Source: an uncultured Atopobiaceae bacterium
Lineage (GTDB): Bacteria > Actinomycetota > Coriobacteriia > Coriobacteriales > Atopobiaceae
NCBI GenBank assembly: GCA_947625405.1
Contig: CANQOF010000006.1
Location: 1 to 64,000, forward strand
Reading direction: 5' to 3'
DNA length: 64,000 bases
Part shown: positions 46,350 through 58,444 of the stretch, in pieces
How the letters are laid out: each line of letters opens with the position of its first letter
Position numbering within the stretch: position 1 is the stretch's first letter
Program-made: the position numbers and the translations under genes
The notes under the pieces: generated by a model
What the model saw: the letters and a program-made list of their open reading frames with translations, nothing else
Databases searched by the model: none
Told to the model about the DNA's origin: nothing

Positions 46350-47780
46350 ATGACAGAGCAGGACCTGTCGTCTGAGCCCATCGGATGGGATCGCGACGAC
46401 GTCTCCTACTACGCGAAGCAGCGCAAGAAACGCTCTCGCAAGAAGGCGCTCATCATCACCCTCGTGGTGTGCGTGTGCGTGATCGGCGCCCTCGCCGCCG
46501 CGGCAATCGTGTGGGCGATGGGGATCCAGGCCTCGCTGAACGAGGGCGTCGACGAGAACATCCGCAACGTCCTCACCGACACCGAAAGCGTGGACGACCC
46601 CTTCTACATGCTGCTTCTCGGCGTCGACAAGAACAAGGACCGCGCGGAGAGCTCCGAATACGGCGAAGAGGATTCCGCGTATCGCTCCGACACGATCATC
46701 CTCGCCCGCATCGACCCGCCGCAAAAGCAGGTGACGCTCGTCTCGCTCCACCGCGACCTCCTCGTGGACATGGACGAGTACGGGGTGAACAAGCTCAACA
46801 ACGCCTACTCGTTCGGCGGCCCGTCCTACGTGATCGAAGTCGTGAGCGAGCTTGCCGGCGTGCCCATCTCGCACTACGCCGAGGTGAACTTCGACGAGTT
46901 CGACGAACTCGTGGACAGCCTCGGCGGCATCGAGGTGGACGTGCCGATCGACATCAACGACCCCTACGCGGGCGAGCCCATCTCCGCCGGCCCGCAAACC
47001 CTCGACGGTGCCCAAGCCCTCACGCTCTGCCGCAGCCGCCACGCGTATGACGACTACGGCGACGGCGACGTCTTCCGCGCCGCGAACCAGCGCATGGTGA
47101 TCGCCGCCATCGCGAAGAAGATCATGGCGGTGGACCCCCTCACGCTCGCCTCCACCATCAGCCAGCTCGCCGAGATGGTCACCACGGACATGAGCGTTGG
47201 CGACCTCCTGCACCTCGCCGATGAGATGCGCGGCATCGACCTCGACAACAACGTCTACTCCGGCATGACGCCCACGACCTCGCTCTACCAAAACGGGGGC
47301 TGGTACGAGCTCCTCGACACCGAGGCCTGGCAAACGATGATGGCGAGGGTGGATAGCGGCCTTTCGCCCTATGCGAGCGCCGACGAGGATCTCACGGCCG
47401 GCCTCGCGGGCTCTCAAACCGAAAACATCAAGAACGGCGAGGTGAGCGAGGACAGCCTCACCTTCCAGACGGACACCCCCGAGGACGTGGACGCCACGGT
47501 GCTCGTGCTGAACGGCACGGGGATCGGGGGCCTTGCGAGCCGTGTCGCCGCGTCGCTCGAGCGCTTGGGCTATGAAACCTCCACGGGAAACGCCGCGAAC
47601 GACTACGACTACTCAGTGGTGGCGTATTCCTCGCCCGAGAACCGCGCGGCGGCCGAGGCGGTGGCCTCCGCGCTCGGCGGCTCGATCGACATCGAGGATT
47701 GGCAGGGCGTCTACGAAACGGATAGCGACGTGATCGTCGTGCTCGGCCTCGACATGGCGAACTCGGTCGACCCGCTCTAG
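46350..47780 (+). CDS. LytR-CpsA-Psr (LCP) family wall-polymer ligase
   Basis: The protein has 476 aa from ATG 46350; the site before it is weak and a TTG at 46335 is possible. A cytoplasmic basic stretch (AKQRKKRSRKK) precedes one membrane helix (ALIITLVVCVCVIGALAAAA). The extracellular LCP domain has SDTIILARIDPPQKQVTLVS LHRDLLVDM, NKLNNAYSFGG and LCRSRHAYDDYGDGDVFRAA NQR, with the polyprenyl-phosphate-binding Arg and Asp residues. A LytR_C domain follows (ATVLVLNGTGIGGLASRVAA). The enzymes attach teichoic acids or other glycopolymers to peptidoglycan. Confidence 0.92.
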   Translation: MTEQDLSSEPIGWDRDDVSYYAKQRKKRSRKKALIITLVVCVCVIGALAAAAIVWAMGIQASLNEGVDENIRNVLTDTESVDDPFYMLLLGVDKNKDRAESSEYGEEDSAYRSDTIILARIDPPQKQVTLVSLHRDLLVDMDEYGVNKLNNAYSFGGPSYVIEVVSELAGVPISHYAEVNFDEFDELVDSLGGIEVDVPIDINDPYAGEPISAGPQTLDGAQALTLCRSRHAYDDYGDGDVFRAANQRMVIAAIAKKIMAVDPLTLASTISQLAEMVTTDMSVGDLLHLADEMRGIDLDNNVYSGMTPTTSLYQNGGWYELLDTEAWQTMMARVDSGLSPYASADEDLTAGLAGSQTENIKNGEVSEDSLTFQTDTPEDVDATVLVLNGTGIGGLASRVAASLERLGYETSTGNAANDYDYSVVAYSSPENRAAAEAVASALGGSIDIEDWQGVYETDSDVIVVLGLDMANSVDPL

Positions 47781-47883
47781 CGGGAGGGATTCGCGAACCC
47801 GGCGGCGCGCGCCTTCGTCGGGCACCTCAATCCATTTGCAAAAACCTGTATTGTGTGGGCTGGCTTGCAAGGGAGGTAGGCAC

Positions 47884-49230
47884 ATGGCTGACGCTCCGAA
47901 GCGCGACTTCCTCGATGACCTCATCGACATCACCGGCGATCTGCAGGCGATCGGGAACCCCCTCAACAACCTCGCGAACACGCTCGCGGCCGAGCCCGGC
48001 TCGGAGCCCACGTGGAACCCCGCGGACTACAAGAAGCGCCCGCGCGCGAGCGTTATCCACTGCACGTCTTGCCGCACAAAGGACCCGAAGACGTGCCAGC
48101 GTTGCGTGGAGGTGTGCCCGGTAGACGCCATCACCCTCGACGAGGGCTCGATCGAGATGGCGGACACGTGCATCAAGTGCGGCCTTTGCGTGGAGGCCTG
48201 CCCCAACGAGTGCTATTCCTTGCGCGAGCTTGCGCCACGCTTCCTCTACGACGAGATCGCCGCGGCGGCCATGAGCCATGAGACGGCGTACGTGACCTGC
48301 ACGCGCGCCATGAATCGGATTCCGGAGAAGAACGAGGTCATCCTCCCCTGCGTGGGCGTGGTGCCGAGCGAGGTGTGGTCGTCCATCATGGCGGACTACC
48401 CGAACGTGTCCGTCTACCTGCCGCTCGGGCTTTGCGAAACGTGCCGCACCACCACCGGCGAGGAGGCCTACACCGACGCGATCGGCCGCGCCGAGGAGTG
48501 GTGCGGCTTCGGGCTCGGCCTCGAGGTGGACGAGGACGACCTCACCCACGAGGTGCGCCGCAGCTGGCAGCGCCAGGAGTTCATGGACAACCTCGTGAAC
48601 TCCGGCCAGCGCCTGCTCACCGGCGCGAACCCCGCGCTCACCATGGCGCAGCGCGTGACGAACCAGATCCGCGGCCACACCGCCCAACTGAACCGCCTCT
48701 CGCGCACGATCGATCAGGCCATGGGCACCAACACCTCGAAGAACCAGCGACGCATCCTGCTCGATCGCCGAAAGATCCTCATGGCGATGCTCCAGAAGCA
48801 TCCCTCGCTCGCGCAGAACATCGACCTCTACGAGCCGGTGTGCGATCCCGATCTCTGCACGCTCTGCGGCGCCTGCGAGAAGGTGTGCCCCACGCGCGCG
48901 ATCGAGCTCACGCCCGAGGGACGCTGGCTTTGCGAGAACGCCTTCTGCACGCAATGCGGGGCGTGCTTGCACGTGTGCCCCACGAAAGCGCTTGAGCCGG
49001 ACTACATCGACGCCTCCGATCTCGTGCTTCCCGATGACGAGGCGAAGATGGCGCAGGTGACGGTGCAGGAGCAGAAGGCCGACATCGAGCGCCTCAAGGC
49101 CGAGGGGATGAAGGCGCTGAACCAGGGTCTCGACTTCCTCGAGCGCCTGGGCGGCGCCGTGGGCGGCGACGCGGGCGCGGCGAGCTCCGGCACTTCTGCA
49201 AGTTCAGGCACGACGAGCAACGGAGAGTAG
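47884..49230 (+). CDS. 4Fe-4S cluster protein, ferredoxin-like
   Basis: The protein has 448 aa from ATG 47884, with GGGAGGTAGG upstream. Two ferredoxin domains: CxxC-type clusters near residue 60-110 (CTSCRTKDPKTCQRCVEVCP, TCIKCGLCVEACP) and near 320-365 (CTLCGACEKVCP, CTQCGACLHVCP). The middle part has further Cys (LPLGLCETCRTTTG) and resembles the DUF362/HdrA-linked partner domains of anaerobes. The C-terminus is a coiled coil and Ser/Gly tail. It probably transfers electrons in an anaerobic redox chain. The partner is unknown. Confidence 0.8.
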   Translation: MADAPKRDFLDDLIDITGDLQAIGNPLNNLANTLAAEPGSEPTWNPADYKKRPRASVIHCTSCRTKDPKTCQRCVEVCPVDAITLDEGSIEMADTCIKCGLCVEACPNECYSLRELAPRFLYDEIAAAAMSHETAYVTCTRAMNRIPEKNEVILPCVGVVPSEVWSSIMADYPNVSVYLPLGLCETCRTTTGEEAYTDAIGRAEEWCGFGLGLEVDEDDLTHEVRRSWQRQEFMDNLVNSGQRLLTGANPALTMAQRVTNQIRGHTAQLNRLSRTIDQAMGTNTSKNQRRILLDRRKILMAMLQKHPSLAQNIDLYEPVCDPDLCTLCGACEKVCPTRAIELTPEGRWLCENAFCTQCGACLHVCPTKALEPDYIDASDLVLPDDEAKMAQVTVQEQKADIERLKAEGMKALNQGLDFLERLGGAVGGDAGAASSGTSASSGTTSNGE

Positions 49231-49232
49231 GC

Positions 49233-50297
49233 ATGGCGCTTTCAATCGGCATCGTCGGACTGCCCAACGTGGGCAAGTCCACGCTCTTCACCGCGCTCAC
49301 CAAGCGGAGCGGCCTCGCGGCGAACTACCCCTTCGCCACGATCGAGCCGAACGTGGGCGTGGTGGACGTGCCGGACGAGCGTTTGGGAAACCTCGCCGCG
49401 ATCGTCGACCCCGGGCGCATCGTGCCCGCGACGGTGGAGTTCACCGACATCGCCGGGCTCGTGAAGGGCGCATCCGAGGGCGAGGGCCTCGGCAACCAGT
49501 TCCTCGCCAACATCCGCGAGACCTCGGCGATCTGCGAGGTCGTGCGCTATTTCAAGGACCCCGACGTCGTGCACGTGGACGGTCGCGTGGACCCGGAAAG
49601 CGACGTGGAGACGATCCAAACCGAGCTCGTGCTCGCCGACCTCGCCACCATCGAGCGACAGATCCCTCGCCTCGAAAAGGAATCGCGAAAGGACGCCGAC
49701 GCCGCCGCGACGCTCGCCCTCGCCAAGCGCCTCGAGCCCTGGCTGAACGACGGCCATCGCGCGGCAGACCTCGAGATGGCCGACGAGGAGCGCGCGCTCG
49801 CGAAGGGCCTCTTCCTCCTCACGATGAAGCCCGTGATCTACGTGGCGAACGTGGACGAGGACGCCCTCGGCGAACCCGTCGCCCCGCTCGCGGGGCAAGA
49901 GCCGATCCCCATCTGCTGCGAAGTGGAGGCGGAGCTTGCCGAGCTCGATGACGCCGAGGCGGCGGAGTTCCTCGAATCGCTCGGCCTCGAGCGCTCGGGC
50001 CTCGAGCGCCTCGCGCAGGTGGCCTACGACACCCTCGGGCTCCAGAGCTTCTTCACCGCGGGGCCCATGGAGGTGCGCGCGTGGACCGTGCGCAAGGGAG
50101 CAAAGGCGCCGGAAGCCGCGGGCGTGATCCACTCGGACTTCGAACGCGGCTTCATCAAAGCCGAGGTCGCGAGCTATGAGGACTTCGTCGAGCTCGGAGG
50201 CGAGGCGGGCTGCCGCGCCGAGGGCAAGCTTCGCATCGAGGGCCGCGACTACGTCATGCAAGACGGCGACGTCTGCCACTTCCGCTTCAACGTGTAG
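49233..50297 (+). CDS. ychF: Obg-like ATPase YchF
   Basis: The protein has 354 aa. It is P-loop GLPNVGKSTLF, switch region NYPFATIEPNVGVV, and G3 DIAGLVKGASEGEGLGNQFL. NVDED occupies the place of the G4 NKxD, the change that gives YchF its ATP preference. The C-terminal TGS domain ends GKLRIEGRDYVMQDGDVCHF RFNV. YchF is a universally conserved ribosome-associated ATPase linked to stress responses. Length matches the family. It starts 2 nt after the ferredoxin-like gene, probably in the same transcript. Confidence 0.95.
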   Translation: MALSIGIVGLPNVGKSTLFTALTKRSGLAANYPFATIEPNVGVVDVPDERLGNLAAIVDPGRIVPATVEFTDIAGLVKGASEGEGLGNQFLANIRETSAICEVVRYFKDPDVVHVDGRVDPESDVETIQTELVLADLATIERQIPRLEKESRKDADAAATLALAKRLEPWLNDGHRAADLEMADEERALAKGLFLLTMKPVIYVANVDEDALGEPVAPLAGQEPIPICCEVEAELAELDDAEAAEFLESLGLERSGLERLAQVAYDTLGLQSFFTAGPMEVRAWTVRKGAKAPEAAGVIHSDFERGFIKAEVASYEDFVELGGEAGCRAEGKLRIEGRDYVMQDGDVCHFRFNV

Positions 50298-50336
50298 CGC
50301 CACGCGCATCTGCCCAAACGGGCCCCCTCGGCAAAA

Positions 50337-52907
<2,571 letters not shown>

Positions 52908-53078
52908 ATCTACCTCGCTCTCACGTCCACCCCGCATTGTGACAGCCACGGCCAGCACGTTCGGCCCGCGCCGCGCGCGCTTCCGGAGCCGAGCGCTTCG
53001 TGCGGTGCGTGGCGCTGGCTACAATGGAGTTTCGGCGCTTTGCCAGCCTTCCCCTCACGCGCCGTCGAAGGAGCCTCC

Positions 53079-53645
53079 ATGTCAGCCGGAACGATCCTGC
53101 TCATCGCCGTCATCATCATCGTCGTGGCGATCATCATCGCCGTGATCGCGATCTACAACGGCATCGTGGCCAAGCGCAATCGCGTGGACAACGCCTGGCA
53201 GAACATCGACGCGAACCTCCAGCGCAGAAACGACCTCATCCCCAACGTCGTGGAGACGGTGAAGGGCTACGCCAAGCACGAATCCGGGGTCTTCGAGGCC
53301 GTCACCGAGGCACGCGCCATGGCGAGCACCGCGAAGACGCCCGAGCAGGTGATGGAGGCGGATAACCAGATCACGACCGCGCTCCGCCAGCTCTTCGCCG
53401 TGGCCGAGGGCTACCCCGATCTCAAGGCGAGCCAGAACTTCCTCGAGCTCCAGACGCAGCTCCAAGACGCCGAGGACCGCATCGTCTACGCGCGCCAGAG
53501 CTACAACGATTGCGTCTACGCCTACAACACCTCCATCCAAACCTTCCCTGGAAACATCCTCGCCGGCATCGGCCACTTCGAGCCACGGACCGGCTTCGAG
53601 GTCACGGAGGCAGAGGCACGCTCGGTGCCGAACGTCACGTTCTAG
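53079..53645 (+). CDS. lemA: LemA family membrane protein
   Basis: The protein has 188 aa from ATG 53079, with AAGGAGCCTCC upstream. The N-terminal hydrophobic helix (ILLIAVIIIVVAIIIAVIAI) is followed by the LemA core: NRVDNAWQNIDANLQRRNDL IPNVVETVKGYAKHES, ASQNFLELQTQLQDAEDRIV YARQSYND and FPGNILAG near the end. The core is a four-helix bundle outside or beneath the membrane. The molecular role is not established. The CapA-like gene follows after 9 nt, likely in the same operon. Confidence 0.92.
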   Translation: MSAGTILLIAVIIIVVAIIIAVIAIYNGIVAKRNRVDNAWQNIDANLQRRNDLIPNVVETVKGYAKHESGVFEAVTEARAMASTAKTPEQVMEADNQITTALRQLFAVAEGYPDLKASQNFLELQTQLQDAEDRIVYARQSYNDCVYAYNTSIQTFPGNILAGIGHFEPRTGFEVTEAEARSVPNVTF

Positions 53646-53654
53646 GGAGCGCGC

Positions 53655-55382
53655 ATGGCCTCCTCGCAGAAGCGAAAGCCCACCCCGCGCACGAACACGA
53701 GCGGGCTCCATCGCGCCCACCGCACGATCTCCGCGGACGCCCCGGAGCAGACGGCGAGCGCGCGCCCCGCGAAGAGCGAGCTCAGCGGCAACACCACCGA
53801 ACTCGACGCCACGGAGATCGCCGAGCGGGCGAGATCGCAGGGCGCCTCGCGCGAGGGGCGAGGGAGGAGGATCGAGACCATCCGCCACGCGCGCGGCGCC
53901 GAGGGACGCGCCACGCGTCGAAAGCGCCTCGAACACGATCTCCCCGATGTGGATCCTTCGAGCTCAGACACCGCATCCACTCCTTCGCAGGGCACGGCCG
54001 CACGCCCCATCACGCACCCCAACCGGCGCCCGGAGGAAAACCCGTACGAGCTCTCCTCTCGCGCCACGTCGGCGAAGAAGCGCGGTTTGAAGCGTCCCAC
54101 CGGCGTGCACAAGGGCGTGATCATCGCCGCGTGCTGCGTGGCCGCCGTGGCTGCAGGGCTCGTGGTGGCCTTTGCGCTCGGCGCCTTCAACACGCCCGTC
54201 GTCTCGCCCTCGGAGGGCATGAATGGCCTCTACGTGCCGCCCATCACCGACGACCCCACCACCGAGGACGACGAGAGCGCGCAGCCGCTCACCCCCACGA
54301 AGGGCGAGGCCTCCGTCTCGCTCTCGGCCGTGGGCGACAACCTCATGCACCTTCCCGTCGTGAACACCGCCGATTACGCCGAGGGCACTCTCGGCGACGG
54401 CCTCTACGACTTCTCCGTGTGCTACGCCGGCATGAAGAGCATCGTCGAGAGCCATGACATCAACTTCATCGACATCGAAACCCCCATGGGGGGCGACGAG
54501 CGCGGCATCAGCGGCTACCCGTCCTTCAACACGCCCTCCGACGACGCCGCGGACATCGCCGCGTTCGGATTCAACCTCGCCACGACCGCCACGAACCACG
54601 CGTGGGATGGCGGCCTCGAGGGCATCCAAAACATGAGCGCCACCTGGGCAGAGCACCCCGAGGTCGTGGTGACGGGCACCTTCACGAGCCAGGAGGATCG
54701 CGATCGCATCCGCATCTTCGAGAAGAACGGCATCACGTTCGCCTTCCTCGCCTACCAGGACTACCTGAACGGCTACGTGCTGCCGGACGACGTGAAGTGG
54801 GCGGTCGCCGATTCGAACGATCGCGCCAAGGTGAAGGAGGACATCGACAAGGCCCACGAGCTCGCGGAGTGCGTGATCGTGGCGATGAGCTGGGGCGACG
54901 AGTACGCAACTGAGCCCAACCAATCGCAGCGAGATTGCGCGCAGTTCATGGCCGACAACGGCGTGGACCTCATCCTTGGCTTCGGCGCCCACGTGATCGA
55001 ACCCGTTGAGTGGGTCGAGGCTTCCGACACCACCTCCGATGGCGCGGAGAACCCCTACGCCGGCCACCGGACCCTCACCGTCTTTTCACTCGGCAACTTC
55101 GTGAGCAACCAGCAGGACCCCCTCAGCAACGTGGAGGGCTGCTTCACCTGCAACATCACGCGCGACGCCGAGGACGTGATCGCCATCGCCGACCCCACGT
55201 GGATCCCGCTGGTGAACCACTTCTCGGGCGGCACCGGCCACACGGTCTACCAGCTCAAGGACTACACCGAGGAGCTCGCGCGCCAGCACGACGTCCTCGG
55301 CTCGCTCGACGACCCCCTCGGCTACGTGCGCACCCACACCACCGACATCATCGACCCCGAAGTTGTGACGATCGATATGTAG
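53655..55382 (+). CDS. CapA family protein (poly-gamma-glutamate synthesis type)
   Basis: The protein has 575 aa. A disordered basic N-terminus of about 150 residues precedes a membrane helix (GVIIAACCVAAVAAGLVVAF). The extracellular domain is of the PGA_cap/metallophosphoesterase type: SLSAVGDNLMHL, FIDIETPMGG, YPSFNTPSDDAADIAAFGFN LATTATNHAWDGG, IVAMSWGDEYATEPNQSQRD and DLILGFGAHVIEPVEWVE. The metal ligands Asp, Asn and His are in the expected places. CapA proteins act in capsule or poly-glutamate export; a wall-linked role in Coriobacteriia is inferred. Confidence 0.88.
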   Translation: MASSQKRKPTPRTNTSGLHRAHRTISADAPEQTASARPAKSELSGNTTELDATEIAERARSQGASREGRGRRIETIRHARGAEGRATRRKRLEHDLPDVDPSSSDTASTPSQGTAARPITHPNRRPEENPYELSSRATSAKKRGLKRPTGVHKGVIIAACCVAAVAAGLVVAFALGAFNTPVVSPSEGMNGLYVPPITDDPTTEDDESAQPLTPTKGEASVSLSAVGDNLMHLPVVNTADYAEGTLGDGLYDFSVCYAGMKSIVESHDINFIDIETPMGGDERGISGYPSFNTPSDDAADIAAFGFNLATTATNHAWDGGLEGIQNMSATWAEHPEVVVTGTFTSQEDRDRIRIFEKNGITFAFLAYQDYLNGYVLPDDVKWAVADSNDRAKVKEDIDKAHELAECVIVAMSWGDEYATEPNQSQRDCAQFMADNGVDLILGFGAHVIEPVEWVEASDTTSDGAENPYAGHRTLTVFSLGNFVSNQQDPLSNVEGCFTCNITRDAEDVIAIADPTWIPLVNHFSGGTGHTVYQLKDYTEELARQHDVLGSLDDPLGYVRTHTTDIIDPEVVTIDM

Positions 55383-55402
55383 CGATTCCCGAGGGCGCGG
55401 AT

Positions 55403-55581
55403 GCATATGGTTCGGCGCGACCTGTGGGAGCCGCGATGAGAAGGCCCTTTTTCTCGGACCTTGAGGAGTGGTCCGCCGGAATCAAAGCCCGTATGCCAAT
55501 GTGAGGTGTGTCACCCGAGAAAAGGGCCGGTGGAAGCACGATGGCCGTACGAGCGGGAGCCGGGCGCGACGAACCATATGC
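55403..55581. repeat. 179-bp imperfect palindrome between convergent genes
   Basis: The ends GCATATGGTTCGGCGCGA (55403-55420) and GCGCGACGAACCATATGC (55564-55581) are inverted copies with one or two mismatches. Nested inside, GGCCCTTTTTCTCGG (55443-55457) pairs with CCGAGAAAAGGGCC (55515-55528). It fills the gap between capA and pgi, which converge. It may be a MITE-like insertion or act as a bidirectional terminator. Confidence 0.7.
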
Positions 55582-55607
55582 CTCCACGCTCGGCCCCGCT
55601 ACCGTAA

Positions 55608-57299
55608 TTAGAAGACCCGGTTCTCGCGGTAGAACCTGATGAGCGACTGCGTGGAGGGATCCTGCTCCGCGAGGGCCTTGTCGCTCTCGGAGAGCGCCGG
55701 GGTGATCTGCTTCGCGAGCTGCTTTCCGAGCTCGACTCCCCACTGGTCGAACGAGTTGATGCCCCATACCACGCCTTCCACGAAGGTGATGTGCTCGTAG
55801 AGCGCGATGAGCTCGCCCATGGAGAACGGGGTGAGCGCCACGCCGAAGATCGACGTGGAGGGGCGATTGCCCGTGAAGATGCGCGCCGGCACGATGGCCT
55901 CGGGCGTGCCCTCCGCGCGCACCTCGTCCGCCGTCTTGCCGAAGGCGAGCGCCTTGGTCTGCGCGAGGAAGTTTCCGAGGAAGAGCTCGTGGACGTCCTG
56001 GCCGCCGTCCTTCGCGGGATTGGGCGTGTTGCAGAAGGCGATGAAGTCCGCCGGCACGATCGTCGTGCCCTGGTGGAGCAGCTGGTAGAAGGCGTGCTGG
56101 CCGTTCGTGCCCGGCTCGCCCCAGAAGATCTCGCCCGTCGCGCAATCCACGACCGAGCCATCCCAGCGCACGGACTTCCCGTTTGATTCCATCGTGAGCT
56201 GTTGGAGGTAGGCCGGGAAGCGCGCAAGGTATTGGTCGTAGGGCAGCACGGCGTGCGATTGGCAGCCGAAGAAATCGCGGTACCACACGTTGATGAGGCC
56301 CATCAGCATGATGGCGTTCTCCTCGAGCGGCACCTCGGCGAAATACGAATCCATCGCGTGCATGCCGGCGAGGAAGGCGTCGAAGTTCTCGGAGCCGAGT
56401 ACGACCGCGAGGATGGTGCCCACCGCGGAATCCACGGAGTAGCGTCCGCCGACCCAGCTCCAGAACCCGAAGGTGTTCTTGGGGTCGATGCCGAAGTCGG
56501 CCACGAGCTCGAGCTCCGTCGAGACGGCCACGAAGTGCTTGGCCACGGCCTCCTTCTGGGCCTCCGCGCCGCCGTCGATGGCGCCGTTCGCCTCGAGCCC
56601 CTCGAGGAGCCACGTGCGCGCCTCGCGCGCGTTCGTGAGGGTCTCGAGCGTGGTGAAGGTCTTGGACACGATGATGAAGAGCGTGGTCTCGGGGTCGAGA
56701 TCGCGTGTCTTCTCAGCGATGTCGTTCGGGTCGATGTTCGAGACGAAGCGCGCGGAGAGGCCGTCCTGCTTATAGACCTTGAGCGCCTCGTAGACCATCG
56801 CCGGACCGAGGTCGGAGCCGCCGATACCGATGTTCACCACCGTCTCGATGGGCTTGCCGGTGACGCCCTTCCACTCGCCCGAGCGCACGCGCTCGGCGAA
56901 GGCGTAGACCTTCTCGAGCTCCGCGTGCACGTCGGCGACGACGTCCTGGCCATCCACGACGAGCGTGCCGGCTTCCCCGGCCGGGCGACGAAGCGCGGTG
57001 TGGAGGACGGCGCGATCCTCGGTGGTGTTGATGTGCTCGCCCGCGAACATCGCATCGCGACGCTCCTCCACCTTGCACTCGCGCGCGAGGTCGAGGAGCA
57101 GGCGCACGGTCTCGGGCTTCACGAGGTTCTTCGAGAGATCGATGCGGAGATCGCCCACGTCGAAGGTGAGGTTCGCCACGCGCTCGGGGTCGGCGGCAAA
57201 CCAATCGACGAGGCTCACGCCCTCGTCCTTGAGCTCCGTGTAGTGGGAGGTGAGAGCTTCCCAGGCCTTCGTGGATGTGCAATCGACGGGTGCGCTCAT
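55608..57299 (-). CDS. pgi: Glucose-6-phosphate isomerase
   Basis: The protein has 563 aa, with GGGAAGGA upstream. It interconverts glucose-6-phosphate and fructose-6-phosphate in glycolysis. Both family signatures are present: [16 protein letters not shown] and [35 protein letters not shown] and SKTFTTLET form the phosphate-binding SIS domain, and [16 protein letters not shown] carries the catalytic His. Length fits the long (eukaryote/proteobacterial-like) Pgi type. It is a single-gene unit. Confidence 0.97.
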   Translation of the reverse strand: MSAPVDCTSTKAWEALTSHYTELKDEGVSLVDWFAADPERVANLTFDVGDLRIDLSKNLVKPETVRLLLDLARECKVEERRDAMFAGEHINTTEDRAVLHTALRRPAGEAGTLVVDGQDVVADVHAELEKVYAFAERVRSGEWKGVTGKPIETVVNIGIGGSDLGPAMVYEALKVYKQDGLSARFVSNIDPNDIAEKTRDLDPETTLFIIVSKTFTTLETLTNAREARTWLLEGLEANGAIDGGAEAQKEAVAKHFVAVSTELELVADFGIDPKNTFGFWSWVGGRYSVDSAVGTILAVVLGSENFDAFLAGMHAMDSYFAEVPLEENAIMLMGLINVWYRDFFGCQSHAVLPYDQYLARFPAYLQQLTMESNGKSVRWDGSVVDCATGEIFWGEPGTNGQHAFYQLLHQGTTIVPADFIAFCNTPNPAKDGGQDVHELFLGNFLAQTKALAFGKTADEVRAEGTPEAIVPARIFTGNRPSTSIFGVALTPFSMGELIALYEHITFVEGVVWGINSFDQWGVELGKQLAKQITPALSESDKALAEQDPSTQSLIRFYRENRVF

Positions 57300-57407
57300 G
57301 GCATTCCTTCCCTTGCGCGCGACGCTCGCGCGGCCTACTCAGTCACGCCTTAGCCTACTCCACGAGCCCGCGAACATTTGCCGCGAGAAGCCGAACGCAT
57401 CGTTTGC

Positions 57408-57953
57408 TCAGTATGGTTCCGCGAGCGGTGGAAGGCGCTTCAAGCGCGCCCACATGAGTTGCTTTTTCGCGGGATCGTCGAGCGCCTCGGCAAAGCCGCC
57501 GAGCGCCATCACGCGAAGCCCCGCCACCTGCACCACGAGGCCGGGCTCGAGGAGCGCCTCGGAGAGATCCGCGAGCTCCACGAGGTCGGCGGCGAGGGTT
57601 TCCGCGAGAAGCGAACGGGCGACCTCGTCCGTGGCGACGACGGTGAGCGGTGAGAGCGTGGCGATGGTGAGGGCGAGGACCTCGGGTGGCATGGGCGAGC
57701 CGTCCTCGAGCACGCCAAGGCAGCCCGCCCAATCCTCGGGGGCGTAGCCGAGCGCGCTCGTGGCCTTAAAGAGCGCCTCGCCGTCTTCCCCCGAAAGAGG
57801 CTCCGCGCCCGCCGCCTCGGCCTCGCTCGGCGTGCCCTTCACGAAGAGGATCATGGGAAACGCGCAGCCCGCGAGGCGCACGCCTCGTGCGGCGAGGATG
57901 GAAAGCTCGGCCTCCGCCTTCGCTCGCGCCGCCTCTTTCGCGCTCTTGGCCAT
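57408..57953 (-). CDS. Hypothetical protein, 181 aa
   Basis: The start is ATG 57953, with GGGAGCGAGGCGGC upstream. N-terminal helix (KEAARAKAEAELSILAARGV), then CAFPMILFVKGTPSEAEAAG AEPLSGEDGEALFKATSALG YAPEDW. This has the strand-loop-helix look of family-4 uracil-DNA glycosylases, but the catalytic and iron-sulphur Cys residues are missing. The C-terminus GLRVMALGGFAEALDDPAKK QLMWARLKRLPPLAEPY is distinctive. I cannot name the family. It may be a degenerate, Coriobacteriia-specific UDG-fold protein. Confidence 0.65.
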   Translation of the reverse strand: MAKSAKEAARAKAEAELSILAARGVRLAGCAFPMILFVKGTPSEAEAAGAEPLSGEDGEALFKATSALGYAPEDWAGCLGVLEDGSPMPPEVLALTIATLSPLTVVATDEVARSLLAETLAADLVELADLSEALLEPGLVVQVAGLRVMALGGFAEALDDPAKKQLMWARLKRLPPLAEPY

Positions 57954-58094
57954 GCCGCCTCGCTCCCGCGTCCGCCGCTCACGCAACTTTCGCGAAGTCT
58001 ACGGCATCTCGCGTCATAGCCTCGCGGCACGCGGGTATAGAGAATGCCGAGCGCAGCCGCGCCCCTCGGGGCGCTTCTTCTTTCGGAGGCAGGA

Positions 58095-58415
58095 ATGGCC
58101 GTCAACGAACTCACCGCGCAGAATTTCGACAGCGCGATCAATGGAGCAACCAAGCCGGTCCTCGTGGATTTCTGGGCGTCGTGGTGTGGGCCCTGTCGCC
58201 TGCTCTCCCCCATCGTCGAAGAGCTCGCCGAGGAGATGTCCTCCGAGATGGACGTGTATAAGTGCAACGTCGAGGAGAGCCAAGACCTCGCGGTGCGCTT
58301 CCAGGTGATGAGCATTCCCACGCTCATCCTCTTCAAGGGCGGAAAGCCCGTGCACACGATGGTGGGCGCCGTGCCCAAGGCGAAGCTCGCCCAGGAGCTG
58401 CGCTCGGTGCTCTAG
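58095..58415 (+). CDS. trxA: Thioredoxin
   Basis: The protein has 106 aa from ATG 58095, with GGAGGCAGGA upstream. It has the active site FWASWCGPCRLLSPIVEELA and cis-Pro in VMSIPTLILFKGG, with the usual thioredoxin length. It reduces protein disulphides in the cytoplasm using thioredoxin reductase, which is not in this window. Confidence 0.95.
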   Translation: MAVNELTAQNFDSAINGATKPVLVDFWASWCGPCRLLSPIVEELAEEMSSEMDVYKCNVEESQDLAVRFQVMSIPTLILFKGGKPVHTMVGAVPKAKLAQELRSVL

Positions 58416-58444
58416 GTCTCGAGCCTTCGCCCTAGAATGGGCGC

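Noticed and set aside
57408-57953. Functional uracil-DNA glycosylase
   Set aside because: Only a faint resemblance around residues 30-70; the expected catalytic motif and Fe-S cysteines are absent.
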